From Sphingobacteriaceae bacterium GW460-11-11-14-LB5 (GTDB lineage: Bacteria > Bacteroidota > Bacteroidia > Sphingobacteriales > Sphingobacteriaceae): 64,000 bases of DNA. The notes below the pieces were generated by a model, which saw only the letters and a list, made by a program, of their open reading frames with translations, did not search any database and was not told the DNA's origin. The stretch lies in NCBI GenBank assembly GCA_002151545.1, contig CP021237.1, positions 4,154,001-4,218,000 of the forward strand, written 5' to 3'. Below, piece after piece: positions 53,244 to 62,501 of this stretch. The position numbers and the translations under genes were made by a program. Position 1 is the first letter of the stretch. Each line of letters begins with the position of its first letter.

Positions 53244-54980
53244 ATGAGTGACTTTCAGATAAAAAAATCGCCTACCGTTTATGATGCCATTATTGTTGGC
53301 TCAGGTGCAGGTGGCGGAATGGCCGCATACGTTCTGGCACATGCAGGTCAAAAGGTTCTATTGCTAGAGGCTGGTCAAAATTTCGATCCACGACTAGATT
53401 CACATCAATTAAAATGGCCCTGGGAATCTCCCCGTCGTGGCGCCAGTACAACACGTCCATTTGGAGATTTTGATGCTTCTTATGGAGGATGGGAATTAGA
53501 AGGCGAACCTTATACCCAGAAAAATAAAAGCGAATTCGAATGGTTCCGTTCGCGTATGCTCGGTGGCCGTACCAATCACTGGGGAAGGATTTCTTTGCGA
53601 ATGGGGCCTGAAGATTTTAAACCTAAAGATGGCTTAACTGATGCCTGGCCTATTACCTACGCTGATGTAAAACCCTTCTACGATAAAGTCGACCGCATGA
53701 TTGGTATTTATGGAACTGCAGAAGGTTTGGAAAATGAGCCAGACGGCATTTTTATGAAACCGCCAAAACCACGATTAAACGAACTTTTTATAAAAAAAGG
53801 TGCAGAAAAGGCAGGGGTAAAAGTAATTACCGGCCGTGGATCGGTACTTACCGAAGCCTTGCCCAATAACAACGACCGTGCACCTTGTTTCTATTGCGGC
53901 CAATGCGGTAGAAGCTGTAAAGTTTATGGCGATTTTTCATCGTCATCATGTTTGGTCAACCCTGCTGTAAAAACAGGAAACCTGACTGTAATTACCGATG
54001 CCATGGTGCGCGAAGTTATTACCGATAAAGATGGTTCTGCAAAAGGCGTTTCATACGTAAACCGAAAAGACCTGCAAGAATACCAGGTAAATGGCAAACT
54101 GGTTATTTTAGGAGCCAGCGCCTGCGAATCAGCGCGTATTTTATTGAATTCAAAATCAACATCTCACCCGAATGGTTTGGCCAATAGCAGTGGTGTAGTT
54201 GGAAAATACCTGCATGACTCTACCGGAGCAAGTGTTTCGGGTTTTCTTCCACAATTAATGGATAGAAAACGTTATAATGAAGATGGCTTGGGCAGTGTGC
54301 ATATCTATTCGCCATGGTGGTTAGATAACCGTAAACTAAACTTTCCACGTGGTTACCACATCGAATATTGGGGTGGTATGGGCATGCCTGCATATGGCTT
54401 TGGCGGCGGCGTAGCGCAGATGAACGGAATGGTACCTGGCAGGGATGGCAAAATGAAAGAAGCCGGAGGTTATGGAAAATCGTTGAAGGATGATTACCGT
54501 CGTTTCTATGGAACTGGTGTTGGAATGGCTGGCCGTGGTACGGCAATCGCCAGAGAAGATAACTATTGTGAAATTGACCCCAATACGGTAGATAAATACG
54601 GTATCCCGGTTTTAAGATTTAACTATAAATGGGCTAAAGATGAAATTCTGCAGGCTAAACATATGCAGGAAACCTTCCTTTCCATCATGAAAGAAATGGG
54701 TGCGGTGGTTACTTCTGAAATTCAGGGCGCAGATACCAATTACGGTTTACTCAACCCCGGAAAAATTATCCACGAAGTTGGAACCATTCGCATGGGCGAC
54801 GACCCTAAAAAATCAGCGTTAAACAAATACTGCCAGGCACACGACTGTAAAAACCTGTTTGTAGTAGATGCTGGTCCATTTGTTCAACAAGGTGATAAAA
54901 ATGCCACCTGGACAATTTTGGCACTTTCTATGCGTACCGCCGAATATATTTTAGCTCAAAAGAAAAAACAAAACATTTAA
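53244..54980 (+). CDS. GMC family oxidoreductase
   Basis: A 578-residue FAD-dependent oxidoreductase of the glucose-methanol-choline family. FAD motif near residue 18 is AIIVGSGAGGGMAAYVLAHA; GGRTNHWGRIS near 110 fits the second GMC region. CFYCGQCGRSCKVYG near residue 218 is a four-cysteine cluster, typical of these dehydrogenase large subunits. The C-terminal HEVGTIRMG carries a catalytic His. It pairs with the next gene, the small subunit, as in periplasmic sugar dehydrogenases of Bacteroidota; the sugar is unknown. Confidence 0.9.
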   Translation: MSDFQIKKSPTVYDAIIVGSGAGGGMAAYVLAHAGQKVLLLEAGQNFDPRLDSHQLKWPWESPRRGASTTRPFGDFDASYGGWELEGEPYTQKNKSEFEWFRSRMLGGRTNHWGRISLRMGPEDFKPKDGLTDAWPITYADVKPFYDKVDRMIGIYGTAEGLENEPDGIFMKPPKPRLNELFIKKGAEKAGVKVITGRGSVLTEALPNNNDRAPCFYCGQCGRSCKVYGDFSSSSCLVNPAVKTGNLTVITDAMVREVITDKDGSAKGVSYVNRKDLQEYQVNGKLVILGASACESARILLNSKSTSHPNGLANSSGVVGKYLHDSTGASVSGFLPQLMDRKRYNEDGLGSVHIYSPWWLDNRKLNFPRGYHIEYWGGMGMPAYGFGGGVAQMNGMVPGRDGKMKEAGGYGKSLKDDYRRFYGTGVGMAGRGTAIAREDNYCEIDPNTVDKYGIPVLRFNYKWAKDEILQAKHMQETFLSIMKEMGAVVTSEIQGADTNYGLLNPGKIIHEVGTIRMGDDPKKSALNKYCQAHDCKNLFVVDAGPFVQQGDKNATWTILALSMRTAEYILAQKKKQNI

Positions 54981-54991
54981 AGAATTACCAT

Positions 54992-55624
54992 ATGAACAGA
55001 CGTGATTCGCTAAAAGCATTAGGTTTAACAGCCATAAGTACAACTGTGCTGCTTGATGCCTGTAAGCAGCCCGAAACCAAAACCGAAGTTGCCGCACCAG
55101 AAGAAAGCGCAAAAGAAGCTGGAAGAGAGCAATGGGAATTAGACCGGGATAAGAAATTAAAGGCCGAGACATTTTTTACTAAACATGAAATGGCCACCAT
55201 TACCGTTCTGGCTGATATTATTATTCCTAAAGATGATGTATCAGGCAGCGCATCTGATGCTAAAGTGCCAGAGTTTATCGAATTTATTGTAAAAGATATC
55301 CCTGAACATCAAGTACCCATGCGTGGTGGCCTAAAATGGCTGGATGTATATAGCTTTAATAAATTCCAAAAATCATTTGTGGAAGCATCAGCAGACCAAC
55401 AGATTTCGATTGTGGATGAAATTGCTTATCCTAAAAAAGCCAGACCCGAAATGCAGGCAGGTGTAACTTTTTTCAATAGAATGAGAGATTTAACTGCATC
55501 AGGTTTTTACACTACAGAAATTGGCGTAAAAGATATTGGTTATGTCGGTAATGCACCAAACCAATGGGCCGGTGTTCCTGAAGATGTGCTGAAACAGTAC
55601 GGAATGGAGAACGTGAAGGTATAG
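54992..55624 (+). CDS. Gluconate 2-dehydrogenase subunit 3 family protein
   Basis: A 210-residue small subunit for the GMC enzyme, 11 bases after it. The N-terminus NRRDSLKALGLTAISTTVLL followed by DAC is a twin-arginine-like signal with a lipobox, so the complex is probably Tat-exported and lipid-anchored. The mature part has IPKDDVSGSASDAKVPEFIE and ends GVPEDVLKQYGM. The large subunit lacks a signal of its own and may hitch-hike. Confidence 0.88.
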   Translation: MNRRDSLKALGLTAISTTVLLDACKQPETKTEVAAPEESAKEAGREQWELDRDKKLKAETFFTKHEMATITVLADIIIPKDDVSGSASDAKVPEFIEFIVKDIPEHQVPMRGGLKWLDVYSFNKFQKSFVEASADQQISIVDEIAYPKKARPEMQAGVTFFNRMRDLTASGFYTTEIGVKDIGYVGNAPNQWAGVPEDVLKQYGMENVKV

Positions 55625-55639
55625 CTTCTCAAAAAAAAT

Positions 55640-55721
55640 CGTCATCTCGACTGGAGCATAGCGAAATGGAGAGATCTATAATAGATTTCTCGACTGCGCT
55701 GCACTCCGCTCGAAATGACGA
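55640..55721. repeat. Palindromic intergenic element (CGTCAT...ATGACG family), long copy
   Basis: CGTCATCTCGACTGGAG at the left and GCACTCCGCTCGAAATGACGA at the right, with inner complementarity (GAGAGATCTATA/TAGATTTCTC). Inverted tips CGTCAT/ATGACG. Confidence 0.7.
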
Positions 55722-55764
55722 TATAATATTATTTGCATTATCGGTACGTCGTTTCTGTTACAAA

Positions 55765-55793
55765 GTTCCCGAAACAAGTTCAGGGTGACGACG
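55765..55793. repeat. ATGACG-family palindrome piece
   Basis: GTTCCCGAAACAAGTTCAGG followed by GTGACGACG; a variant of the CAAGTTCAGGATGACG tip. Confidence 0.55.
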
Positions 55794-55798
55794 ATATT

Positions 55799-58768
55799 TT
55801 ATTCTACTATCAATATCAAACCTTTTCCTTTTTCAATAGGAATAGATTTTCCATCGGGATAACTTCCAGCTGTTTGGAATTTATCAATTGCAGGAGCGGC
55901 TATTTTTACTTTACCGGCATCTAAACCTAACTTGGCCCAATCGATGGTTAAATTAACCTTTACATCACCCTCTGCCCAGCTGGCTAATGCAATCATGGTT
56001 TTACCCTTTTGTTTGTAAACAGTTGCCAATACTTTAGCGTTATCGGTTTTAACCGGAGAATTTTCACTCCAGTAACCGATCATCTCAGATCCTTTTATGC
56101 CAAAGTTATCCCAGGCCTTCCATAAAGGTTTTGGATCACTTTTGTCAGACCAGCCTAAACGACTTGTCATACCGTAAATCATACCGCGCCAAGGGTTTCC
56201 ATCATCTTGCAGCATCTCTCCCATTAATCCAAAAGGAATTCCACTTACTTCTGTTAAAAAGAAATCGGGATTGTTTTTTTGGTAATCGAAATACTCACCA
56301 AACCATAAACGGTTCAGGTAAGGAAAATGTTCCAAATATAGGATGGCACTATTGTTAAAGCCGTCGCTTTTGTTGTATTGATTGGCCGAGTGTAAGTCGA
56401 TAATACCAGGGTGGTTATCCTGTGTCAATACACGTTTAATACGTTTCATCGTTACCCGATCGAAAGCCACATCATCTAAGTATACCCCATCAATCCCGAC
56501 ATTGTTGACCAACCAGTTCATACCTTCTACATAATAGTTGTGCCAACGGTTCATACCGCTGTTAATTACGGCAGCATCTTTAATTTCAGGCACAAACCAG
56601 GCAGCAATATAATTAGAATCTAAATGTTCCTGTAACCAGCTAAAGCCACCGCCCTTACCCGGAGAGTACACCTCAGTACCTAAACTTCTTAAAGCGGGCC
56701 ACTCATATGCATGGTTAGATAACTCGCGAACCGTATTGTAAATTTTAACTTTTAAACCTTTCGAATGTGCATTACCAATATAATCTTTCATCTTTTTCCA
56801 TTCGATAAACGGGTAGTTGATCCAGGGATTGATCGGTGTGGCATGGTGGATGTTCACTACGGTTGCACCTTTAGCTTTAATCGTATCTAAATCGCCATAT
56901 TTATGATAGAAGCGGTTATCCCATTGAAAATCGGTGTTTAGCAAGTGGAAGGGCGTGATTAATAAATTGAAATTATAATAAAGCACATCGCCTTTTTTCA
57001 TGTTTCTTGCACCGGTAAAGTTATCAGCAAGCATCGAACTGCCTTTAACATTGATCTGGATTCCCCCTTTATCTCCATTACCCCACGATTTAGGCAATAA
57101 TAAAGGCTTCTGAAGATAGAAATTGGTATTAAGCGGGCGAACATAGTTCTCATCTCTTAAATTATAGTAGAGCCCGGCATTTACATTCCCAATCCAAACG
57201 GCATCCTGGTTTTTATTGGCCACATCCCATTTCCATTTTACGGTATCTGGTCTAACACCACCCTTTTCACCTAAGCCCATCAAATATTTTGTTGAATTTT
57301 TATCAAATGGGATATGAAAATCAACATTGCTAAACTCCACATCTTTTAAAGCGGTAACCTTAACTACGTAATGTACGTAACCATCAAACTCCAAAGCACC
57401 TTCCAAATCCATTTTCAGGTTTTCTGAAGTATTCGTGGCCGTCCACTTTACCGTTCCAGCTTCCTTACTGGTGATCCGGAAATTACTAGGAACCAATTTC
57501 TCTTGTGTTTTTGGTGTATTAAAAAAATGAAAGTGAATAGGCTCGGCCAGGATATTATTTGGTTTTTCGCTATAAGCCGTCATTTCGGCATTAAAGAAGG
57601 TTTGAATCTGCTTAGGGAAACCATCTGTATTAATTTCGAACTTTCTTCCTAATAGCGAGATCACATTGCCATCAACCGTTAGTGGCGTATAAGGAGCAAC
57701 AACTGTATTCGATTGTGCTAAAGTAGAATTTAACCAGGTTAAGCGGGTCTGTTTATCTGGAGTGCCTACACCGGCATCGGCTAAAACTTCATTACTTACC
57801 GTGATTTTGGCATCGATTACTTTAGATTTCCCATTGGCTTTCACTGTAAACTTTCCAGCATAAATACCAGCAGCGGTATTTTTAGGGACGTTCACCGTAA
57901 TCCACATGGGCTGAATCTTACCAGAAGCTACATTTACGGTTTCAACTAAAGGTTTGTTATCGTAACTGGTTCCATTGGTATTCAAACAATTAATGTATTT
58001 TGAAGAAATCACTTTTCCTGTTGCGGTTTTTAAATCGCCGAAGCTAACCACTACATTTTTCAGTTCTCTCAATGCGAATACACCCAGTTGAAAAGCATAG
58101 TTTTCGCCTTTAGCAGCTGACCCTGTAAAAGTATTTGTAGCGCCTTTTTGTACCCAACGATAAGGTAAGTCATTTTGCATCTTAATCGGATACATCCTGT
58201 CCTCCGGAAAAACAATAAAAGCTTCTGCTGCATATTTAGCTTTAATGGCTGCTGTTTCTTTACCTGTGGCAATAACCTCCATCGGATAAAAAGCGTTAAA
58301 AGCATCGATAGATTGAATCTCTAAAACAGATGTATTTACTTTTACTAGTTTAGCCTGGTTTAACCAGCTTTGATCTACTTGTTTAGGTTTTAAATAAACG
58401 CCTTTAGGATAATTGTCCCTGCCTTCATTTTTATATGCAAGATAATAGATATAATATTTTCCAGCTCCTGCTGCTTCAAAATAAATATCAGCACTTTCCC
58501 TGGTCAGTTTATCTGTACCTGCAACTGAAACAGTTTTACCATTTGCATCTTTTATGATGATTCCTTTTAGCTCCGGATGTTCATCCCTTCTGCGCCAATC
58601 GATTTTTGCATGGGCAATTTTGCCTGTACCGGCAAACTGTACAACAACCCTATGGTTACCTAACGAATCGGGATTCCAGGCATTATTACCATTGGTGTAT
58701 TTTAGTGTTTGAGCATTAAGAGATAACTGTCCGAAAAGACAGAGTAAGAGAAAAAGCCTAAATTTCAT
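55799..58768 (-). CDS. Large exported glycoside-hydrolase-like protein
   Basis: A 989-residue protein with signal peptide (RLFLLLCLFGQLSLNAQ). After beta-rich domains (about residues 20-500), the C-terminal half resembles a TIM-barrel: YNTVRELSNHAYEWPAL, then NVGIDGVYLDDVAFDRVTMK near residue 780, where the Asp pair could be catalytic, and IIDLHSANQYN. It resembles the Bacteroidota glycoside hydrolase-like DUF6067 family; that name is from memory. No SusC/SusD-like genes flank it, so the substrate is unknown. Confidence 0.72.
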   Translation of the reverse strand: MKFRLFLLLCLFGQLSLNAQTLKYTNGNNAWNPDSLGNHRVVVQFAGTGKIAHAKIDWRRRDEHPELKGIIIKDANGKTVSVAGTDKLTRESADIYFEAAGAGKYYIYYLAYKNEGRDNYPKGVYLKPKQVDQSWLNQAKLVKVNTSVLEIQSIDAFNAFYPMEVIATGKETAAIKAKYAAEAFIVFPEDRMYPIKMQNDLPYRWVQKGATNTFTGSAAKGENYAFQLGVFALRELKNVVVSFGDLKTATGKVISSKYINCLNTNGTSYDNKPLVETVNVASGKIQPMWITVNVPKNTAAGIYAGKFTVKANGKSKVIDAKITVSNEVLADAGVGTPDKQTRLTWLNSTLAQSNTVVAPYTPLTVDGNVISLLGRKFEINTDGFPKQIQTFFNAEMTAYSEKPNNILAEPIHFHFFNTPKTQEKLVPSNFRITSKEAGTVKWTATNTSENLKMDLEGALEFDGYVHYVVKVTALKDVEFSNVDFHIPFDKNSTKYLMGLGEKGGVRPDTVKWKWDVANKNQDAVWIGNVNAGLYYNLRDENYVRPLNTNFYLQKPLLLPKSWGNGDKGGIQINVKGSSMLADNFTGARNMKKGDVLYYNFNLLITPFHLLNTDFQWDNRFYHKYGDLDTIKAKGATVVNIHHATPINPWINYPFIEWKKMKDYIGNAHSKGLKVKIYNTVRELSNHAYEWPALRSLGTEVYSPGKGGGFSWLQEHLDSNYIAAWFVPEIKDAAVINSGMNRWHNYYVEGMNWLVNNVGIDGVYLDDVAFDRVTMKRIKRVLTQDNHPGIIDLHSANQYNKSDGFNNSAILYLEHFPYLNRLWFGEYFDYQKNNPDFFLTEVSGIPFGLMGEMLQDDGNPWRGMIYGMTSRLGWSDKSDPKPLWKAWDNFGIKGSEMIGYWSENSPVKTDNAKVLATVYKQKGKTMIALASWAEGDVKVNLTIDWAKLGLDAGKVKIAAPAIDKFQTAGSYPDGKSIPIEKGKGLILIVE

Positions 58769-58963
58769 TTCAAATTTGTTTTTGGCTAATTTATAGATAC
58801 CTGACTGAAATAAAGCTATGTAATGAAAAAATGAGACAAACGTTTGCTCATTTCGTTCATGAGTTCATTAGTCAATGGTTTATTAGCAGGTAGCCGGTTG
58901 CCTAGTGGAATTTATGCCATGGATCATGCGGTGTCTGATGTTACGATATAACGGCACAAAAAC

Positions 58964-58996
58964 AAAAAAGTCCTGCTCTTTCGAACAGGACTTTCT
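58964..58996 (-). terminator. Rho-independent terminator at the end of the alpha operon
   Basis: On the minus strand AAAGTCCTG/CAGGACTTT stem followed by a T run (AAAAAA on the plus strand), about 20 bases after the rplQ stop. Confidence 0.85.
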
Positions 58997-59016
58997 TATG
59001 CTTAAGGTGAATAAAA

Positions 59017-59541
59017 TTATTCTCCTTTAGGTTCTTCTGTAGCAGGCGCTTCTTCAGCAGGAGCAACTTCTTCGGCAACTTCAGCTTTCGCTTCAGCAGC
59101 TTTAGGTGCAGCAGTAGCTTTACTTCTACCACGACGAGTTGTTTTCTTCTCTTCTTTAACCTCTGCATCTTTACCGTAAACTGTATTGTAGTCTACCAAT
59201 TCAATTAAAGCCATTTCAGCGTTATCACCTAAACGGTTGTTTAATTTAATGATACGAGTGTAACCACCTGGACGGTTTGCAACTTTCTCAGCAACTTCGC
59301 GGAATAAAATAGTTACTACTTCTTTATCTTGTAAGTAAGCAAATACTGTACGACGTGAGTGAGTAGTATCATTTTTTGATTTAGTGATAATTGGCTCAAC
59401 ATAAGTACGTAAAGCTTTAGCTTTAGCTAAAGTTGTTGTAATTCTTTTGTGCAAAATAAGTGATGAAGCCATGTTAGCTAACATCGCCTTTCTGTGGCTT
59501 GCGGTTCTACCTAAGTGGTTTACTTTTTTACCGTGTCTCAT
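59017..59541 (-). CDS. rplQ: 50S ribosomal protein L17
   Basis: A 174-residue protein. The first 115 residues are standard L17 (MRHGKKVNHLGRTASHRKAM, VEPIITKSKND, RPGGYTRIIKL). Residues about 128-174 form an Ala/Glu/Lys-rich tail (RSKATAAPKAAEAKAEVAEE) that is absent from the short L17 of Escherichia coli. Such tails are common in Bacteroidota. It is the last gene of the ribosomal cluster before the terminator. Confidence 0.95.
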   Translation of the reverse strand: MRHGKKVNHLGRTASHRKAMLANMASSLILHKRITTTLAKAKALRTYVEPIITKSKNDTTHSRRTVFAYLQDKEVVTILFREVAEKVANRPGGYTRIIKLNNRLGDNAEMALIELVDYNTVYGKDAEVKEEKKTTRRGRSKATAAPKAAEAKAEVAEEVAPAEEAPATEEPKGE

Positions 59542-59646
59542 TGTTTTTTAATTGAGTGTATACCGTCTCGTTGCAATTAAGCTGAGGGAATTATACACTG
59601 TGAAAAATTATTTATTTTTCTAAGTCCCCTTTAGGGGATTTAGGGG

Positions 59647-60639
59647 CTACTCTTCGTCTAATTTAAATTTAGACAGGTTCATACCAAATGATAAACCTTT
59701 TGATTTTACTAATTCCTGGATCTCTGTTAAAGATTTTTTACCGAAGTTTCTGAATTTTAACATATCAGCCACATCGTAAGAAACTAAATCAGCTAAAGTA
59801 CGGATATCAGCAGCTTTTAAGCAGTTTAATGCCCTAACTGAAAGATCCATATCCACTAATTCAGTTTTAAGGATTTTACGCATATGTAAAATTTCCTCAT
59901 CAACTTCTTTAGTTTCTTCTTTAGCTTGAGATTCTAATACCAAATTCTCATCAGAGAATAACATAAAGTGTTGGATAAGGATCTTAGCCGCTTCTTTTAA
60001 TGCTTCTTCAGGATGAATTGAACCGTCAGTAGAGATATCTAAAACCAATTTTTCATAATCCGTTTTTTGCTCAACACGAAAGTTTTCGATCGTGTATTTT
60101 ACATTTTTCATTGGAGTATAAATCGAATCGATTGCGATTACACCTACAACAGCATCAGCAACTTTATTTTCTTCAGCAGGTACATAACCACGTCCTTTAT
60201 TGATGGTTAATTCCACTTCCAAAGTAACAGATTTATCCATGTTGCAAATTACATGCTCAGGGTTTAAAACTGTAAAGTTGTTAGAGAATTTAGTGATATC
60301 ACCAGCTTTAAACTGATCTTGACCATTAACGATGATGAAAACTTTTTCAGAATCACCTGAATCACCTGTTTTCTTAAAACGCACTTGTTTTAAGTTTAAG
60401 ATAATATCAGTTAAATCTTCTACAACACCTTTCATGGTAGAAAATTCGTGAGAAACGCCTGAAAAACGAATAGTAGTAATAGCATAACCTTCTAATGAAG
60501 AAAGTAAGATTCTTCTTAAGGCATTACCAATTGTTACACCGAAACCGGGCTCTAAAGGACGAAATTCAAATGTGCCATCGAAATCAGTTGATTTCTGCAT
60601 GATCACTTTGTCTGGTTTCTGAAATGCTAAAATTGCCAT
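59647..60639 (-). CDS. rpoA: DNA-directed RNA polymerase subunit alpha
   Basis: A 330-residue alpha subunit. The N-terminal assembly domain has FRPLEPGFGVTIGNALRRIL and the C-terminal domain has DLSVRALNCLKAADIRTLAD and KFRNFGKKSLTEI. Gene order matches the conserved rpsM-rpsK-rpsD-rpoA-rplQ arrangement. The 105 bases between it and rplQ carry AGTCCCCTTTAGGGGATTTA, a small inverted-repeat spacer. Confidence 0.97.
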   Translation of the reverse strand: MAILAFQKPDKVIMQKSTDFDGTFEFRPLEPGFGVTIGNALRRILLSSLEGYAITTIRFSGVSHEFSTMKGVVEDLTDIILNLKQVRFKKTGDSGDSEKVFIIVNGQDQFKAGDITKFSNNFTVLNPEHVICNMDKSVTLEVELTINKGRGYVPAEENKVADAVVGVIAIDSIYTPMKNVKYTIENFRVEQKTDYEKLVLDISTDGSIHPEEALKEAAKILIQHFMLFSDENLVLESQAKEETKEVDEEILHMRKILKTELVDMDLSVRALNCLKAADIRTLADLVSYDVADMLKFRNFGKKSLTEIQELVKSKGLSFGMNLSKFKLDEE

Positions 60640-60724
60640 TTATAATTTTTTAAATTCGTTATTGAATATATAGTAACATGAAAAAAGTTAATTACCCTTT
60701 TGAGGTAATTAACCAGATCATTTA

Positions 60725-61333
60725 TTACTTTGAGTACAACTCGATGATTAAGTTTTCCTTAATGTTTTCAGGAATCTCATCACGTTGAGGGTAGGTTAAG
60801 AATTTACCAGTTAATTCACTAGCGTTCCATTCTAACCAGGCAAACTTATTAATTGTTCTACCTGCAACTGAGTTACTAATTGATTCTAAAGATTTAGATT
60901 TTTCACGAACAGCAACCACATCACCAGCTTTTAACTGATAAGAAGGGATATTTACAACTTCACCATTCACGGTTACGTGTTTATGGCTAACTAACTGGCG
61001 TGCACCAGAACGGGTTGTTGAAATACCTAAACGGTAAACTGTGTTATCTAAACGTGCTTCTAATAACTGAAGTAAGTTATCACCGGTAATACCAGCACGA
61101 GAAGATGCTTTTTTAAACAAGTTACTGAATTGTTTTTCTAATACACCATAAGTATATTTTACTTTTTGTTTCTCCATTAACTGGATCGCATATTCAGATT
61201 GTTTTCCTCTTCTTTTTGATGAGCCATGTTGCCCAGGAGGATAATTTTTTCTGTCTAACACCTTATCAGGACCGAAGATTGGTTCTCTGAATTTACGGGC
61301 GATTTTTGATTTTGGGCCTGTATATCTTGCCAT
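60725..61333 (-). CDS. rpsD: 30S ribosomal protein S4
   Basis: A 202-residue primary rRNA-binding protein. ARYTGPKSKIARKFREPIFG at the start is Bacteroidota-like. The S4 RNA-binding domain is GIS then TTRSGARQLVSHKHVTVNG. It lies between rpsK and rpoA in the conserved order. Confidence 0.97.
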   Translation of the reverse strand: MARYTGPKSKIARKFREPIFGPDKVLDRKNYPPGQHGSSKRRGKQSEYAIQLMEKQKVKYTYGVLEKQFSNLFKKASSRAGITGDNLLQLLEARLDNTVYRLGISTTRSGARQLVSHKHVTVNGEVVNIPSYQLKAGDVVAVREKSKSLESISNSVAGRTINKFAWLEWNASELTGKFLTYPQRDEIPENIKENLIIELYSK

Positions 61334-61394
61334 TTTTTTTCTGTTTTAAAGTATCATCCAACCTGAAGCTGGAGATTCTTAGCTTTAAAATTAA

Positions 61395-61784
61395 TTAAAC
61401 TCTTCTCTTTTTAGGAGGACGACATCCGTTGTGAGGAAGTGGAGTAATATCTTTAATAGATGTTACTTCGATACCTGCTACTTGCAAAGTTCTGATTGCA
61501 GACTCACGACCTGAACCCGGACCTTTTACAAATACTTCAACTTTACGTAAACCTAAATCAAACGCAACTTTACCACAATCTGAAGCTGCTTGACCAGCTG
61601 CATAAGGTGTGTTCTTTTTAGAACCTTTAAAGCCCATTTTACCAGCAGATGACCATGAAATAGTCTGTCCGTTGTTGTTTGTTAAGGTAACGATAATGTT
61701 GTTGAAGGTAGCATTGATATGCGCCTGACCAACAGGCTCAATTACAACGATACGTTTTTTTGTTACTTTTTTACTCTTAGCCAT
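61395..61784 (-). CDS. rpsK: 30S ribosomal protein S11
   Basis: A 129-residue protein of the small-subunit platform. INATFNNIIVTLTNNNGQTI, KKNTPYAAGQAASDCGK and the terminal PLPHNGCRPPKKRRV are unmistakable. It lies between rpsM and rpsD; the upstream gap to rpsM is unusually long (152 bases). Confidence 0.97.
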   Translation of the reverse strand: MAKSKKVTKKRIVVIEPVGQAHINATFNNIIVTLTNNNGQTISWSSAGKMGFKGSKKNTPYAAGQAASDCGKVAFDLGLRKVEVFVKGPGSGRESAIRTLQVAGIEVTSIKDITPLPHNGCRPPKKRRV

Positions 61785-61794
61785 TTTATCTTTT

Positions 61795-61930
61795 AGATTT
61801 TAGATATGAGACTTGAGATATGAGACTTTCTCTACCCCGATACTCAGTATCCTACTATTTATCTTTTATTCCAGATCTGAGTAGATTTTAAAGATATGGT
61901 TCGCACATCTAAAATCTCACACCTCATACC
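61795..61930. repeat. Inverted low-complexity element inside the ribosomal operon
   Basis: Between rpsK and rpsM: AGATTTTAGAT (61795-61805) and its perfect complement ATCTAAAATCT (61907-61917), each next to ATATGAGAC-like or CTCACACCTCAT text. The 11-base arms are 101 bases apart and could form a long hairpin. Same text family as 11997-12055. Confidence 0.6.
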
Positions 61931-61936
61931 TATCTA

Positions 61937-62314
61937 TTACTTAGTAGCTTTTTTCTTGTTAGCAACTGTTTTTCTCTTACCCTTACGAGTACGTGAGTTG
62001 TTTTTAGTACGCTGACCACGAGAAGGTAAACCTTTTCTGTGACGTAAACCACGGTAACAACCAATATCCATTAAACGTTTGATGTTTAACTGAACCTCTG
62101 AGCGTAAAGCACCTTCCACTTTAATCTCATCGTTAATCATTGTACGGATTGCTGATAACTCATCATCAGACCAGTCTTGTACTTTTTTGTTTAAATCGAT
62201 ACCTGCCGTAGTTAAAATACGTTGAGCAGTTGTTCTACCAATTCCGTAGATATAGGTTAAACCGATCTCACCTCTTTTGTTTCTTGGTAAATCAATACCT
62301 GAAATCCTTGCCAT
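61937..62314 (-). CDS. rpsM: 30S ribosomal protein S13
   Basis: A 125-residue S13. It begins ARISGIDLPRNKRGEIGLTY with the helix-two-turn-helix region, and YRGLRHRKGLPSRGQRTKNN near the end. Located between rpmJ and rpsK. Confidence 0.97.
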   Translation of the reverse strand: MARISGIDLPRNKRGEIGLTYIYGIGRTTAQRILTTAGIDLNKKVQDWSDDELSAIRTMINDEIKVEGALRSEVQLNIKRLMDIGCYRGLRHRKGLPSRGQRTKNNSRTRKGKRKTVANKKKATK

Positions 62315-62383
62315 ATTTATTTATGTTTTAAGTAATTCCGAACGGCGGGCCACCGTTGTGCGGTTAATTACAATATTTTTTAA

Positions 62384-62500
62384 TTACCCTTGACGTTGTT
62401 TGTATTTAGGATTTTTCTTGTTGATTACGTAAAGTTTACCTTTACGGCGAATAATCTTACAATCAGCGCTACGTTTTTTAATTGATGATCTAACTTTCAT
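62384..62500 (-). CDS. rpmJ: 50S ribosomal protein L36
   Basis: A 38-residue protein, too short for the usual size cut-off. MKVRSSIKKRSADCKIIRRK followed by GKLYVINKKNPKYKQRQG is full-length L36. One cysteine (Cys14) is present at CKIIRR rather than the usual zinc-binding set, so this is the cysteine-poor (C-) form. It is one base downstream of the infA stop. Confidence 0.95.
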   Translation of the reverse strand: MKVRSSIKKRSADCKIIRRKGKLYVINKKNPKYKQRQG

Positions 62501-62501
62501 T

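Noticed and set aside
58941..59168. Lysine/leucine-rich frame overlapping the rplQ tail
   Set aside because: It is the frameshifted reading of the repetitive L17 tail and extends into the terminator.
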